A stretch of DNA of 64,000 nt. Origin: Streptomyces griseorubiginosus. Lineage in GTDB: Bacteria > Actinomycetota > Actinomycetes > Streptomycetales > Streptomycetaceae. The notes beneath the pieces were generated by a model. That model was not told where the DNA came from and ran no database searches. It was given only the letters and a program-made list of their open reading frames with translations. Where the stretch lies: positions 1 to 64,000 of the forward strand of contig NZ_WVUG01000013.1 in assembly GCF_017614965.1 (NCBI RefSeq). The letters run 5' to 3'. The translations under genes were made by a program, and so were the position numbers. Shown here piece by piece: positions 26,453-34,918 of the stretch (its first letter is position 1; each line of letters begins with the position of its first letter).

Positions 26453-27970
26453 ATGACGACCCATGCTCAGCCCTACGACGGCCAGGAGATCTGGTTCCTG
26501 ACCGGCAGCCAGCACCTGTACGGCGAGGAGACCCTGGCGCAGGTCGCCCACCAGTCCCGGCAGATCGCCGAACGCCTCGACGCGGCCGCGGAGATCCCGC
26601 TGCGGATCGTGTCCCGGCCCGTCCTGAGTGACGCGGAGTCGATCCGGCGGATGTGCCAGGAGGCCACGGTCTCCGACACCTGCGTCGGGGTGATCGTGTG
26701 GATGCACACCTTCTCCCCGGCCAAGATGTGGATCGCCGGCTTGAGCGCGCTGGACCGGCCGGTGCTGCACCTGCACACCCAGTACAACCTGTCGCTGCCC
26801 TGGTCGAGCATCGACATGGACTTCATGAACCTCAACCAGGCCGCCCATGGCGACCGCGAGTTCGCCCACATCGAGGCCCGCCTCGGCGTGAACCGCAAGG
26901 TCGTCGCCGGGCATGCGACGGACCCCCGGGTCGTCAGACGGGTCGCGGCCTGGGCGCGGGCGGCCGCCGGCCGTCACGCAGCCCGCTCCCTGCGCCTGGC
27001 CCGCTTCGGGGACAACATGCGCGAGGTCGCGGTCACCGAGGGCGACAAGGTCGAGGCCCAGCTGCGCTTCGGCTACTCCGTCAACACCTACGCCGTCAAC
27101 GACCTGGTGGCCGTCGTCGACGCCGTCGAGGCCAAGGCGGCGGCCGAACTGGCCGAGGAGTACGTGCAGTCCTACGACGTGGTCCCCGCCCTGCGCCCCG
27201 GCGGCATCCGCCACGACGCCCTGCTCTATGCAGCCCGCCAGGAGCTCGGCCTGCGCGCCTTCCTCACCGACGGCGGTTTCACCGCCTTCACCACCAACTT
27301 CGAAGACCTCGGCGGCCTGCGCCAGCTGCCCGGCCTTGCGGTGCAGCGGCTGATGGCCGACGGCTACGGCTTCGGCGGCGAGGGCGACTGGAAGACCTCC
27401 GCCCTGCTGCGCACCCTGAAGGTCATGGGTCACGGACAGCCCGGCGGCACGTCCTTCATGGAGGACTACACCTACCACCTCGGCCCCGGCGAGCCGCGCA
27501 TCCTGGGCGCTCACATGCTGGAGGTCTGCCCCTCTATCGCGGCTGGCCGGCCCAGCCTGGAGATCCACCCTTTGTCCATCGGCGGCCGTGAGGATCCCGT
27601 CCGCCTGGTCTTCGACGCCGCGTCCGGACCCGCCGTGGTCGTCGGCCTGTCGGACGTGGGCGACCGCTTCCGGCTGACCGCCAACGCCGTGGACGTGGTC
27701 GCCCCCAGCCGGCCGCTGCCCCGGCTCCCGGTCGCCCGGGCAGTGTGGAAGCCGCGTCCGTCACTGGCGGAGTCGGCCGAGAGCTGGCTGCTGGCCGGCG
27801 CGCCGCACCACACGGTGCTCAGCTCCGCCGTCGACCTGGAGACGCTGAGCGACTTCGCCGCCATGACCGGCGTCGAACTGCTGACCATCGACGAGAACAC
27901 CAGCACCGAACAGTTCGCCAAGGAGATCCGCTGGAACGCCGCCTACCACCGACTGGCCCAGGCCCTGTGA
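26453..27970 (+). CDS. araA: L-arabinose isomerase AraA
   Basis: A 505-residue AraA. The N-terminal [16 protein letters not shown] and the Mn2+ site residues in [29 protein letters not shown] and the C-terminal PHHTVLS are all present, so it should be active. It interconverts L-arabinose and L-ribulose. AGGA precedes the ATG, 25 bp after araB. Confidence 0.97.
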   Translation: MTTHAQPYDGQEIWFLTGSQHLYGEETLAQVAHQSRQIAERLDAAAEIPLRIVSRPVLSDAESIRRMCQEATVSDTCVGVIVWMHTFSPAKMWIAGLSALDRPVLHLHTQYNLSLPWSSIDMDFMNLNQAAHGDREFAHIEARLGVNRKVVAGHATDPRVVRRVAAWARAAAGRHAARSLRLARFGDNMREVAVTEGDKVEAQLRFGYSVNTYAVNDLVAVVDAVEAKAAAELAEEYVQSYDVVPALRPGGIRHDALLYAARQELGLRAFLTDGGFTAFTTNFEDLGGLRQLPGLAVQRLMADGYGFGGEGDWKTSALLRTLKVMGHGQPGGTSFMEDYTYHLGPGEPRILGAHMLEVCPSIAAGRPSLEIHPLSIGGREDPVRLVFDAASGPAVVVGLSDVGDRFRLTANAVDVVAPSRPLPRLPVARAVWKPRPSLAESAESWLLAGAPHHTVLSSAVDLETLSDFAAMTGVELLTIDENTSTEQFAKEIRWNAAYHRLAQAL

Positions 27971-27998
27971 CGCCCCACGGCACGAAGGAGCACTACCC

Positions 27999-28772
27999 AT
28001 GACTACCACCGTCCGGGACGGCTTGCGGCAGGAAGTGCTGGAGGCGAACCTGGCCATACCTCAGGTCGGTCTCGCGACCCTGACCTGGGGCAATGTGAGC
28101 GGGATCGACCGGGAAGCAGGGCTGTTCGTCATCAAGCCCTCCGGCGTGCCCTATGAGGACCTCACCCTCGATCACCTGGTGACCGTGCGGCTGTCGGATG
28201 GCGCCGTTGTCGGCGGCGACCTGCGTCCCTCCACCGACACCGAGACCCACCGCTGCCTGTACCTGGCTTTCCCCTCCATCGGCGGCGTCACCCACACCCA
28301 CTCCACCCACGCCGTCGCCTTCGCCCAGGCCCGGCGCGACATACCGGTCCTGGGCACCACCCACGCCGACACCTTCAACGGCCCGATTCCCTGTACCCCT
28401 GACCTCACGCCGGAGCAGTGTGCGACGGACTACGAGTACAACACCGGCCGCGTCATCGTGGACATGCTCAGGGAGGACGATGGGAAGGCTGCAGAGGTCC
28501 CCGCCGCTCTCGTCGCCAACCACGGGCCCTTCACCTGGGGACCCACCGCCCGCAAGTCCCTGGAACACGCCATCATCTGTGAGGCCGTTGCCGATATCGC
28601 CCTGCGGACTCTGGCCCTGATTCCCTCAGGCCCGCCTCCCCGTCACCTTCTGGACCGGCATTACACCCGCAAACATGGCCCCGACGCCTACTACGGGAAC
28701 CCGGAGATGGCGACCTCCGCGATGTCGTCCATTGGGGAGTTGCCCAGCACGAGGAGGTCGGCGTCCACGTAG
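27999..28772 (+). CDS. araD: L-ribulose-5-phosphate 4-epimerase AraD with extended C-terminus
   Basis: A 257-residue class II aldolase-fold epimerase: GLATLTWGNVSG, IKPSGVPYEDL, the zinc histidines in THTHSTHAVAFAQA and the C-terminal HYTRKHGPDAYYGN. It converts L-ribulose 5-phosphate to D-xylulose 5-phosphate. Homologues end just after the AYYG motif at about 230-235 residues. Here about 20 low-complexity residues follow (EMATSAMSSIGELPSTRRSAST), and the last codons form one arm of a hairpin whose loop holds the stop codon. This suggests the original stop was lost and translation now runs into former terminator sequence. Confidence 0.93.
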   Translation: MTTTVRDGLRQEVLEANLAIPQVGLATLTWGNVSGIDREAGLFVIKPSGVPYEDLTLDHLVTVRLSDGAVVGGDLRPSTDTETHRCLYLAFPSIGGVTHTHSTHAVAFAQARRDIPVLGTTHADTFNGPIPCTPDLTPEQCATDYEYNTGRVIVDMLREDDGKAAEVPAALVANHGPFTWGPTARKSLEHAIICEAVADIALRTLALIPSGPPPRHLLDRHYTRKHGPDAYYGNPEMATSAMSSIGELPSTRRSAST

Positions 28773-28783
28773 GGGACGCCGAC
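28757..28783. terminator. Hairpin at the araD stop codon
   Basis: A perfect 10-bp stem (28757-28766 with 28774-28783), with the araD TAG in its 7-nt loop, between convergent araD and the MBL-fold gene. Confidence 0.5.
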
Positions 28784-28861
28784 GTCGGTGTACGGTCGGC
28801 GCGGTCTCGCCGGGGCCCTCACTGGTCTGCACTGCCCGCCTGCCGGCGCCGAGTGCGTAGC

Positions 28862-29740
28862 TCAGTCGTCTGGGCAGATGACGAAGTGCGGGTAGGCGTG
28901 TCGGCCGGGCTGGTCGGCGATCTCGTTGAGTGCGGCGCGGATTTCGTGCAGGTGGCCGGTGGTCATCTGCAGCGGGGGTTCGTGGGGCTGGTAGGTGGTG
29001 CGGACCGGGTAGTCCACGCCCGGTTCGGTGGTCATCTCGATGTGGCAGCCCAGGACATGGGTGACCGGTCTGTGCTCGCAGAACTCGATCAGGCGGTCGA
29101 TGGTCCGGGCGAAGGTGGACCAGTCCTGGACGTAGAGCCGGCCGGGGTAGACGGTGTCGCCGGTGAGGAGGATCCCGGTCCACGGGTCGTAGAACGTGAC
29201 CGCTGCCTCGTGGTGCCCGGGAGTGGCCAGGCACTCGAGCGTGCGGCCTCCCAGGTCAACTCGTGCCAGGGCGGTGGGGTCCTCGTCGAAGCCGAAGTAC
29301 TGCCAGGCCGTGGGGAGGGCTGCGTCGACCACGGTGGTGTCGGGGCGGTCGGCGAACTGGCTGTCGCCCGCGATGTGGTCGTCGTGAGCGTGCGTGTGCA
29401 GCACGAGCAGGTGGTAGTGCTCTCGGGGGTGCCGGGCGAGCCAGCCCTCGACGATCTCGTCGACCACACGGCGCAGGGGGAAGAACTCGGGCGACGCGGT
29501 GGCTCCGGTGTCGATCAGCACCGCCCGCGTGTTGCCGAACAGCAGGAACAGGAACGGCGCTTCGTAGTTGATCGCCATGTTCTGCCGCAGGATGACCGTG
29601 TGCTCGTCGTACGCGTAGACCTGGATGTCCGGGTCGGTGTTGTGCTTGGACGACGGTGAGCCGTGGATCCAGCGGACGTCCAACTCGCGCGGCCGGAGGA
29701 CCGGGCTGCCAAAATCGATAAAGGAAGCGCCCGTGGGCAT
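28862..29740 (-). CDS. Metallo-beta-lactamase fold hydrolase
   Basis: A 292-residue MBL-fold protein with the metal motif HTHAHDDHIAG, then TPGHHEAAVTFY, LLTGDTVYPG and a late His in LGCHIEMT. The middle of the protein follows the QuiP/glyoxalase-II-like pattern, giving a dinuclear Zn/Fe hydrolase of thioesters, lactones or phosphodiesters. Cytoplasmic. GAGGAGA-type ribosome-binding sequence. It lies on the same strand as, and 96 bp downstream of, the PLP-decarboxylase operon, which contains a second MBL protein of a different subfamily. Substrate unknown. Confidence 0.85.
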   Translation of the reverse strand: MPTGASFIDFGSPVLRPRELDVRWIHGSPSSKHNTDPDIQVYAYDEHTVILRQNMAINYEAPFLFLLFGNTRAVLIDTGATASPEFFPLRRVVDEIVEGWLARHPREHYHLLVLHTHAHDDHIAGDSQFADRPDTTVVDAALPTAWQYFGFDEDPTALARVDLGGRTLECLATPGHHEAAVTFYDPWTGILLTGDTVYPGRLYVQDWSTFARTIDRLIEFCEHRPVTHVLGCHIEMTTEPGVDYPVRTTYQPHEPPLQMTTGHLHEIRAALNEIADQPGRHAYPHFVICPDD

Positions 29741-29836
29741 GACCTCTCCTCTGTACGTCGTCCAAATCGGGTGGCGATGATCAATCGGCAGAGCTTGGCG
29801 CGCGGGAGAACCAGCCTTTCCTGAAGAATCTGCGGC

Positions 29837-31219
29837 TCAGCGATCAACGCGCAGATCATCCAGTATCAGACGGACATCACCCATCGACGTAAGTGGGTTC
29901 ACAAAGCACAGGCGCGCCAGTGTTTCCTGCCCATATCGGGTGGATGCGACGAAGGCGACGCCCTCTTGCAAAAGTCGTTTCTCCCAGGCGAGGTAATCCT
30001 GTGCCTCCCAGCCGATCCTGCGGAAGACAATCACGGACAGCTCGGGCCTGTGCGCTACTTCCAGGAGTGGGTCATCGTCGATCACCTGCGTGACCTCGCG
30101 CGTGAGACTCAGCGCCGCCTCCACGGCATCCGCATACGCTCGAGTGCCATGGACGGCCAACGAAAACCAGAACGGCAGCCCCCGGGCTCGGCGCGTCAAG
30201 TGAATCGCCAAGTCAGCCGGATTGAATTCCCGTCGGTTGTTCAAGCTTTCGAGATAGCCCGCGTCATGCTGGTGCGCCCGAACGGCTTGGGTCGGATCCC
30301 GATAGAGCAAGGCGCAGCAATCGAAGGGTCCGAACAGCCATTTGTGGGGATCCACCACGAGCGAATCGCAACGTTCGATGCCGGCGAAATTCGCGCGGAC
30401 GGACGGCGCGGCGAGGGCAGCCCCGCCGTAGGCGCCATCGACGTGGAACCACAGTTGGTGCCGTTCGGCGAATTCCGCCAGCGCAGCCAGGTCGTCCACG
30501 ATTCCAAGGTTGGTCGTCCCGGCGGTGCCCACCACGGCGAAGACGCCGTCGAGGTCTTCGGCGCCCAGCTGTGCGAGGCCGTCCACGCTGACTCTGAGGT
30601 CTTCGTTCACCGGGAGAGTGAGGAGTTCTGCGTCAAGTACCCGCGCAGCTTCGGCCACCGAAGAGTGTGCCTCTCGGGTGGCTGCGATCCGCCAACGTCG
30701 TGGACGGTCGCCGTGCCGGTTCAGGTATCGGTCGCGAGCTGCCGCCAGTGCGGACAGCGTACCGATGGTTGCGCCGGCAACGAAGGTGCCGCCGGCAGAT
30801 GCGGGAAGTCCTGCGAGGTTGCTCAGCCATTCGAGCGCGGCGTTCTCGGCATGCACAACGCCAGAGGCCTCCATCCACGACCCGGCGTAGATCGAGGAGG
30901 CGGCAATGACGCTGTCCATGAGTTCTGATGCCACGGTGGGAGCTGCCGGGACGTAGGCAAGCATGCGCGGATGGTCCATTGCGATGGTGGCCGTTGCAAT
31001 GACCTCGGTGAAGGCCGTGTACGCCGCTTCATAGCCGAGCCCCTCGTCGGTGATGAGGGGACCTGTCGCATCGTCCAGCTCATGCGCGGTTTTGGGGCCT
31101 CGCAGCGGCGGATGGGTCTGCTCGAGCCGGTGCAACAAGTAGTCCTGGAAACGGGCCGCGTAGTGCCGTGCGGATTCATCGAAAAGATGCATCCGCGCGG
31201 CGTTCGTCCGCTCAGTCAT
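29837..31219 (-). CDS. PLP-dependent decarboxylase (group II, aromatic-amino-acid type)
   Basis: A 460-residue fold-type I PLP enzyme. The cofactor Asp is in WFHVDGAYGG and the Schiff-base Lys in VVDPHKWLFGPF. The substrate-side region FVAGATIGTLSAL and the C-terminal PLTSMGDVRLIL fit the aromatic-L-amino-acid/glutamate decarboxylase superfamily. The start at 31219 overlaps the preceding NTF2-like gene by 8 bp; Met ten residues in (31192) is an alternative because the ribosome-binding site is weak. It forms a three-gene operon with the NTF2-like and MBL genes. The amino-acid substrate is not predictable; similar enzymes act on DOPA, tryptophan or phenylalanine derivatives. Confidence 0.87.
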   Translation of the reverse strand: MTERTNAARMHLFDESARHYAARFQDYLLHRLEQTHPPLRGPKTAHELDDATGPLITDEGLGYEAAYTAFTEVIATATIAMDHPRMLAYVPAAPTVASELMDSVIAASSIYAGSWMEASGVVHAENAALEWLSNLAGLPASAGGTFVAGATIGTLSALAAARDRYLNRHGDRPRRWRIAATREAHSSVAEAARVLDAELLTLPVNEDLRVSVDGLAQLGAEDLDGVFAVVGTAGTTNLGIVDDLAALAEFAERHQLWFHVDGAYGGAALAAPSVRANFAGIERCDSLVVDPHKWLFGPFDCCALLYRDPTQAVRAHQHDAGYLESLNNRREFNPADLAIHLTRRARGLPFWFSLAVHGTRAYADAVEAALSLTREVTQVIDDDPLLEVAHRPELSVIVFRRIGWEAQDYLAWEKRLLQEGVAFVASTRYGQETLARLCFVNPLTSMGDVRLILDDLRVDR

Positions 31220-32144
31220 CAGCCAGGTTGAACGGTGCGAGGTGGATGGAGTCCGGCAGGTTCGGCGGAGCACCGTCGAATGCCGCGAGCATCTGTGTCT
31301 CGTCTTTGAGTGTGTCTCGAGCAAAGAAGAAGCGGTTGACGCGATCGCCCTCGAAGACATAGATGTCGAGGTTGTACCAAGCGCTGAAGGTGCGCTCACC
31401 TCGGGCGTTCGTGAACGTTCCGCCCGGATTCTGTACCAGCAGAAGCGCGTTCCCGAAGATCAGTGGCTGCTCGATCGCTTCGACGAAATCTGGAATAAGA
31501 GGGAACAGGGGATCCCAGAAACCGCGGTCGACAGCCTCGCGGTCCGGGAAATGCTTCAGTCCCTCCACCTCCCACGACCACATCTCGCAGTCGTCGGTCT
31601 CCCGCTCCATGATCGGCCGGTAGCGTTCTTCCGCTGTGCCCGGCGCGCTCTTCTGATCGGTGACGAACTTCATCCCGATGCGATTGGCCGCAGTCGTGAC
31701 AGGTGACCAGCTCGCCTCGATCGCCGCCCACATCCCTGTGGCATCAATCTGTCGGTCCAGGTTCTGGCGGGCAATGGTGTCATTCCCGAACCGGGCACCG
31801 ACGATCTTTCCTCCGGACGTCTGGTACACGTCCACTGCCAGCCACTCGACGCGGGATCCTTTTTCGAGGGAGCACGAGACCTTACTGAATATGAGGATGT
31901 CAGTCCCGGTGACCCAAACGGGTCCGAGATCACGTCGGTAGTCGGGGTGCTTCCTCGTCTCGGGAAGCAGCCACTGCTCAAGGATCTCGTCGGGTCCGTA
32001 CCACCGGTTGTCGCCACCGTTGAAAGCGGTCGCCCACGATTCATCGCCGAAGAGCGCCGCGAGGTTGGTGGCGAACTGGTCACCGACAGTTTCTGTATAG
32101 ATCGTGCGAAGATGCGAAGCGAGCTCACTGGTGGGTGATGGCAA
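31212..32144 (-). CDS. Double NTF2-like (SnoaL-type) domain protein
   Basis: A 310-residue cytoplasmic protein that appears to hold two NTF2-like domains (about 1-135 and 170-300). The first has FGDESWATAFNGGDNRWYGPDE and VEWLAVDVYQTSGGKI-type strands, the second NLDIYVFEGDRVNRFFFARD. It is only distantly related to the SnoaL paralogues at 9565, 10541 and 33342. The gene starts 1 bp from the MBL stop and overlaps the decarboxylase start. NTF2-like proteins can be ketosteroid-isomerase-like enzymes or ring-hydroxylase beta subunits; no catalytic residue can be assigned here. Confidence 0.65.
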   Translation of the reverse strand: MPSPTSELASHLRTIYTETVGDQFATNLAALFGDESWATAFNGGDNRWYGPDEILEQWLLPETRKHPDYRRDLGPVWVTGTDILIFSKVSCSLEKGSRVEWLAVDVYQTSGGKIVGARFGNDTIARQNLDRQIDATGMWAAIEASWSPVTTAANRIGMKFVTDQKSAPGTAEERYRPIMERETDDCEMWSWEVEGLKHFPDREAVDRGFWDPLFPLIPDFVEAIEQPLIFGNALLLVQNPGGTFTNARGERTFSAWYNLDIYVFEGDRVNRFFFARDTLKDETQMLAAFDGAPPNLPDSIHLAPFNLADD

Positions 32145-32996
32145 TTAGTTTTCCTCCTGGATGGCGGCCACTGCTCGGTGAAGGCAGTGCAAAAAGAAGG
32201 GTTGTTTCTGAGGCAGGGGATGGCCGGCGAGATCCTCGAGCGACTGCCCGCTTTCCACCCTTCTCTCGATCTCGTTCAAGATCTCCAAGTTGTCCGTCAG
32301 AATTTCCGGGTCGGTGGTGCCTCCGTGGGACGGGATGACGATGGTTGCGTCGAGGTCCCGAAGAAGTTGCAGGCTTGCCCGCAAGGCGGGCAGGCTGCGG
32401 GCGTCCCAGAGCTCTGGCAGGGGGCGCTCCGCGGCATCGCCGGCCAGAACCACCCCCAGCTCCGGGATGTGCACGGCCAGATGGTCCGGAGTGTGCCCCG
32501 GTGTCGGCAGTAGATGAATCTGCAGGTCGCCGCCGTCAAGGACCGTCGCGGTGGAGATACCGACATGAGGTGTGCCCAGAACGACGCTGTGAAACCGTCC
32601 GCCAGTGGCGAGATTCATCTGGTCCAGTTCTGCTTGTTGCTCGACGATGCGGGCACGGGCATGCTCGGATGCAATCCAGAGATGATTTGACGGGGCGAGG
32701 TAGGAATTTCCCCAGTAATGGTCGTAGTCCGCGTGCGTGGTGACCACCACGGTCTGCAGATACGGGCGGAGGGGGGCCAGGGCGACGACCCGCGCGAACA
32801 TCTCGGGCGTGCTCATGGTGTCCACGACCAGATCGAAGCGGTTCGTGCGAATGACGAAGCTGTCGACTTCGTCGCCTGCCCGGAACCACTCCACACGCGA
32901 ATCGGAGACACTGGCCCCCGCCACCACCGCGACCTCCGGATCGGATGATGGCACCAAGCCGTCGAGCTGATTGGGAGTTGGATGTTGTGTGTCCAT
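32145..32996 (-). CDS. Metallo-beta-lactamase fold hydrolase
   Basis: A 283-residue MBL-fold protein with the metal motif TTHADYDHYWGN, then TPGHTPDHLAVHI, VLAGDAAERPLPE and a late IPSHGGTTDPE His. The HxDxDH form, in place of HxHxDH, resembles alkyl/aryl-hydrolase and RNase Z-like branches. No signal peptide. First gene of the operon MBL, NTF2-like, PLP decarboxylase. GC in this operon appears a little lower than in its neighbours, which may indicate separate acquisition. Confidence 0.85.
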   Translation of the reverse strand: MDTQHPTPNQLDGLVPSSDPEVAVVAGASVSDSRVEWFRAGDEVDSFVIRTNRFDLVVDTMSTPEMFARVVALAPLRPYLQTVVVTTHADYDHYWGNSYLAPSNHLWIASEHARARIVEQQAELDQMNLATGGRFHSVVLGTPHVGISTATVLDGGDLQIHLLPTPGHTPDHLAVHIPELGVVLAGDAAERPLPELWDARSLPALRASLQLLRDLDATIVIPSHGGTTDPEILTDNLEILNEIERRVESGQSLEDLAGHPLPQKQPFFLHCLHRAVAAIQEEN

Positions 32997-33093
32997 CTAC
33001 GTTTCCTGTTCCGAAACGGAGGACACTTCAACGAGTCAAAGCTTGTGCGGACTGCTTCTCCGATAGCCCGCGTGGCATGTCTAGCATGGAACC

Positions 33094-33327
33094 GTGCCAG
33101 GGTTCAATAGCGCATCTGAACTCGGCAGGCTACAGGCGCTCGTCCGTGCCGCCCGGACCGGTCCGGCAACTGCGCGACTCTGCCGCGATCGAGAGCGATC
33201 CCTGGTGCCGGGGCACATGTGTGGGCTGGGCGAGGCGGTCATGTGCGCGGCTCGCGACAGGGCAAGGCCCAAGAAGGCGTCAACCTGCCCTGGAACTGGG
33301 GAGATTCTGTTCCGGCGAACGGGATGA
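33094..33327 (+). CDS. Small unrecognised ORF, possibly a truncated regulator
   Basis: A GTG-initiated 77-codon frame in the ~345-bp gap between MBL and SnoaL genes, divergent from the MBL operon. It has a helix-like ELGRLQALVRAARTG followed by DRERSLVPGH and a positively charged end. The amino-acid make-up looks protein-like for the first 60 residues, but I recognise no family. It could be the first part of a lost regulator of the adjacent operon or a chance GC-rich frame. Confidence 0.3.
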   Translation: MPGFNSASELGRLQALVRAARTGPATARLCRDRERSLVPGHMCGLGEAVMCAARDRARPKKASTCPGTGEILFRRTG

Positions 33328-33341
33328 CTGCCGGACCTGGG

Positions 33342-34133
33342 CTAGAACATGGTGTTGTCGTTGGCGGAGGTCGCCGGGACCTGCTGTATGACATCCCAGT
33401 GCTCGACCACCTTGCCGTCGCGGACCCGGTAGATGTCGAGGACGGCGAAGCCGAGGTCTTCGGGGGCGTACTTGGAGTGGGAGTGGAAGGCGACGTAGTC
33501 GCCCTCGGCGATGACCCGTTTGACGCTGACGCTGAGATCCGGATTTGTGGAGAAGGAGGACGCGAAGAACTCCTTGGCTGCCGCGATGCCGTTGGGGGAC
33601 TGCGGGTTGTGCTGGAAGTACGGGTCGGAGGCGTACCGGTCGAAGGCGGTGACGTCTCGGCCTGTGAACAGCTCGTTGACCAGGTCCGACGCGACCCGCT
33701 TGCTCTGGGCGGTGGACACGCGTGGGTCCGGTGACTGCCCTCTCGGGGTGCTCAGCGTCGAGAACAGGTCGTTGCCGCTGACCGTGCGGTCCGGTACCTG
33801 CTGCATCACCTCCCAGTGTTCGACGATCTTGCCGGTCTCAACGCGGAAGATGGCGCCGATTGCCATGCCCTCGCCGCCGGGTTCGAGCACGGCGTTGATG
33901 TGCAGCAAGACCAGGTCGTCTTCGGCGATGACCCGTTCGATGGAGACGTTCATGTCCGGGTAGGCGGCCCGGAGGCCGGTCACGACGTTGCCTATGGCCT
34001 CGGAGCCGTCGGGAGACTCCGGGTTGTGGTCGATGTACACGGGCCCGACGAACTTGTCTATGACGGCGAGATTGCCGTGGCGGAACAACTCTTCGTAGAA
34101 ATGGACAACGATGCCCCTGTTCTGGGCGGTCAT
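33342..34133 (-). CDS. Double SnoaL-like domain protein (third paralogue)
   Basis: A 263-residue cytoplasmic paralogue of the proteins at 9565 and 10541, with two NTF2-fold halves, IDHNP and QHNP boxes, two EHW motifs and the identical ANDNTMF C-terminus. Its second half is closest to that of the secreted copy (QHNPQSPNG, SVSVKRVIAEGDYVAFH). It is divergent from an HxlR promoter remnant, the same arrangement as the intact HxlR/SnoaL pair 24 kb away, so the block was duplicated as a unit. Function unknown. Confidence 0.85.
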   Translation of the reverse strand: MTAQNRGIVVHFYEELFRHGNLAVIDKFVGPVYIDHNPESPDGSEAIGNVVTGLRAAYPDMNVSIERVIAEDDLVLLHINAVLEPGGEGMAIGAIFRVETGKIVEHWEVMQQVPDRTVSGNDLFSTLSTPRGQSPDPRVSTAQSKRVASDLVNELFTGRDVTAFDRYASDPYFQHNPQSPNGIAAAKEFFASSFSTNPDLSVSVKRVIAEGDYVAFHSHSKYAPEDLGFAVLDIYRVRDGKVVEHWDVIQQVPATSANDNTMF

Positions 34134-34187
34134 GGTTGCGCCTCTCTTTCTGCCTCAGGTGGTTCGGTCGGTGGCGGGCGAGCTCCG

Positions 34188-34206
34188 GTTACTTCTTGTA
34201 AGCAAC
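34188..34206. promoter_or_regulatory. HxlR operator, copy 3
   Basis: GTTAC-N9-GCAAC between the third SnoaL gene and the HxlR remnant, centred 54 bp from the remnant's start, as in copies 1 and 2. The intact HxlR protein could still act here in trans on the SnoaL gene, whose start is 55 bp away. Confidence 0.5.
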
Positions 34207-34250
34207 AACATGATCAGTCGCCGTCTGCAACGGCGTAAGAAGGCACTTTC

Positions 34251-34373
34251 GTGTCAGCCACGCACACCCATGTGCCCCTGGTGGTGGGGTGGGTGCCACG
34301 GCGGAGTGCAGACCTCGACGAGGTGTCCTCACGCCTCGCGAATGACTTGACGGTTCAAGTAAAGAGGAGTTAA
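34251..34373 (+). pseudogene. Truncated HxlR regulator, copy 3
   Basis: A GTG frame of 40 codons beginning VSATHTHVPL, preceded by the same GTAAGAAGGCACTTTC leader as the intact HxlR gene (GTAAGGAGGCACTTTC). The homology fades after about ten residues and no winged helix remains. The frame ends inside the MarR operator region. Confidence 0.6.
34345..34360. promoter_or_regulatory. MarR operator 1
   Basis: ACTTGA-CGGT-TCAAGT, a perfect 6-bp inverted repeat 55-70 bp before the MarR ATG. It repeats identically 33 bp downstream. Confidence 0.65.
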
Positions 34374-34377
34374 TTTA

Positions 34378-34393
34378 ACTTGACGGTTCAAGT
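34378..34393. promoter_or_regulatory. MarR operator 2
   Basis: Second identical ACTTGA-CGGT-TCAAGT, 33 bp (about three helical turns) after the first and 22 bp before the MarR ATG. AT-rich DNA (TTAATTTAA) lies between the sites and probably contains the -10 element. Confidence 0.65.
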
Positions 34394-34414
34394 GAATGGT
34401 CGTTGGGTGAGGTC

Positions 34415-34900
34415 ATGAGTGATGTGGAGCCCCGCTGGCTGGACGCCGAGGAGCAAGCGACCTGGATGGCTCTGACAGGCGTGCTCGTGCGGTTGCCGGC
34501 CGCGCTCGATGCTCAGCTCCAGCGCGACGCCGGGATCAGCCACTTCGAGTACCAGGTGCTCGCTGGGTTGTCCATGACCCCGGGGCGCACGCTACGCATG
34601 AGTGAGCTCGCCGACTTCGCCGTCGCCTCGCTCTCCCGGCTGTCCCACACGGTCAAGCGGCTGGAGAAACAGGGCTGGGTCCGGCGCAGGTCCGACCCGG
34701 CCGACGGCCGTTGCACGCTGGCCATCCTCACCGACACCGGCTGGGACAAGGTCGTGGCCACCGCCCCCGGCCACGTCGCCGAAGTGCGCCGTCTGGTTTT
34801 CGAGCCGCTGACCAAGGCCCAGCAGCGGCAACTTCGCGAGGCGGGCCGCCGTATTCACCACACCATCAGCCCCGACGCCGCCTGGCCGGGCGACGTCTGA
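34415..34900 (+). CDS. MarR-family regulator
   Basis: A 161-residue MarR protein. The winged helix spans MSELADFAVASLSRLSHTVK and LEKQGWVRRRSDPADGRC, flanked by dimerisation helices (LPAALDAQLQRDAGIS and the C-terminus). The ATG at 34415 is selected by homology; GAGG lies very close (2 bp), so initiation may depend on the TTG at 34403 or be leaderless. Two identical palindromes upstream make autoregulation likely. The next gene, 18 bp downstream, encodes a DODA-type dioxygenase, probably under its control with an aromatic or quinone ligand. Confidence 0.9.
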   Translation: MSDVEPRWLDAEEQATWMALTGVLVRLPAALDAQLQRDAGISHFEYQVLAGLSMTPGRTLRMSELADFAVASLSRLSHTVKRLEKQGWVRRRSDPADGRCTLAILTDTGWDKVVATAPGHVAEVRRLVFEPLTKAQQRQLREAGRRIHHTISPDAAWPGDV

Positions 34901-34918
34901 CCACCCCGAGAGGTTTCG

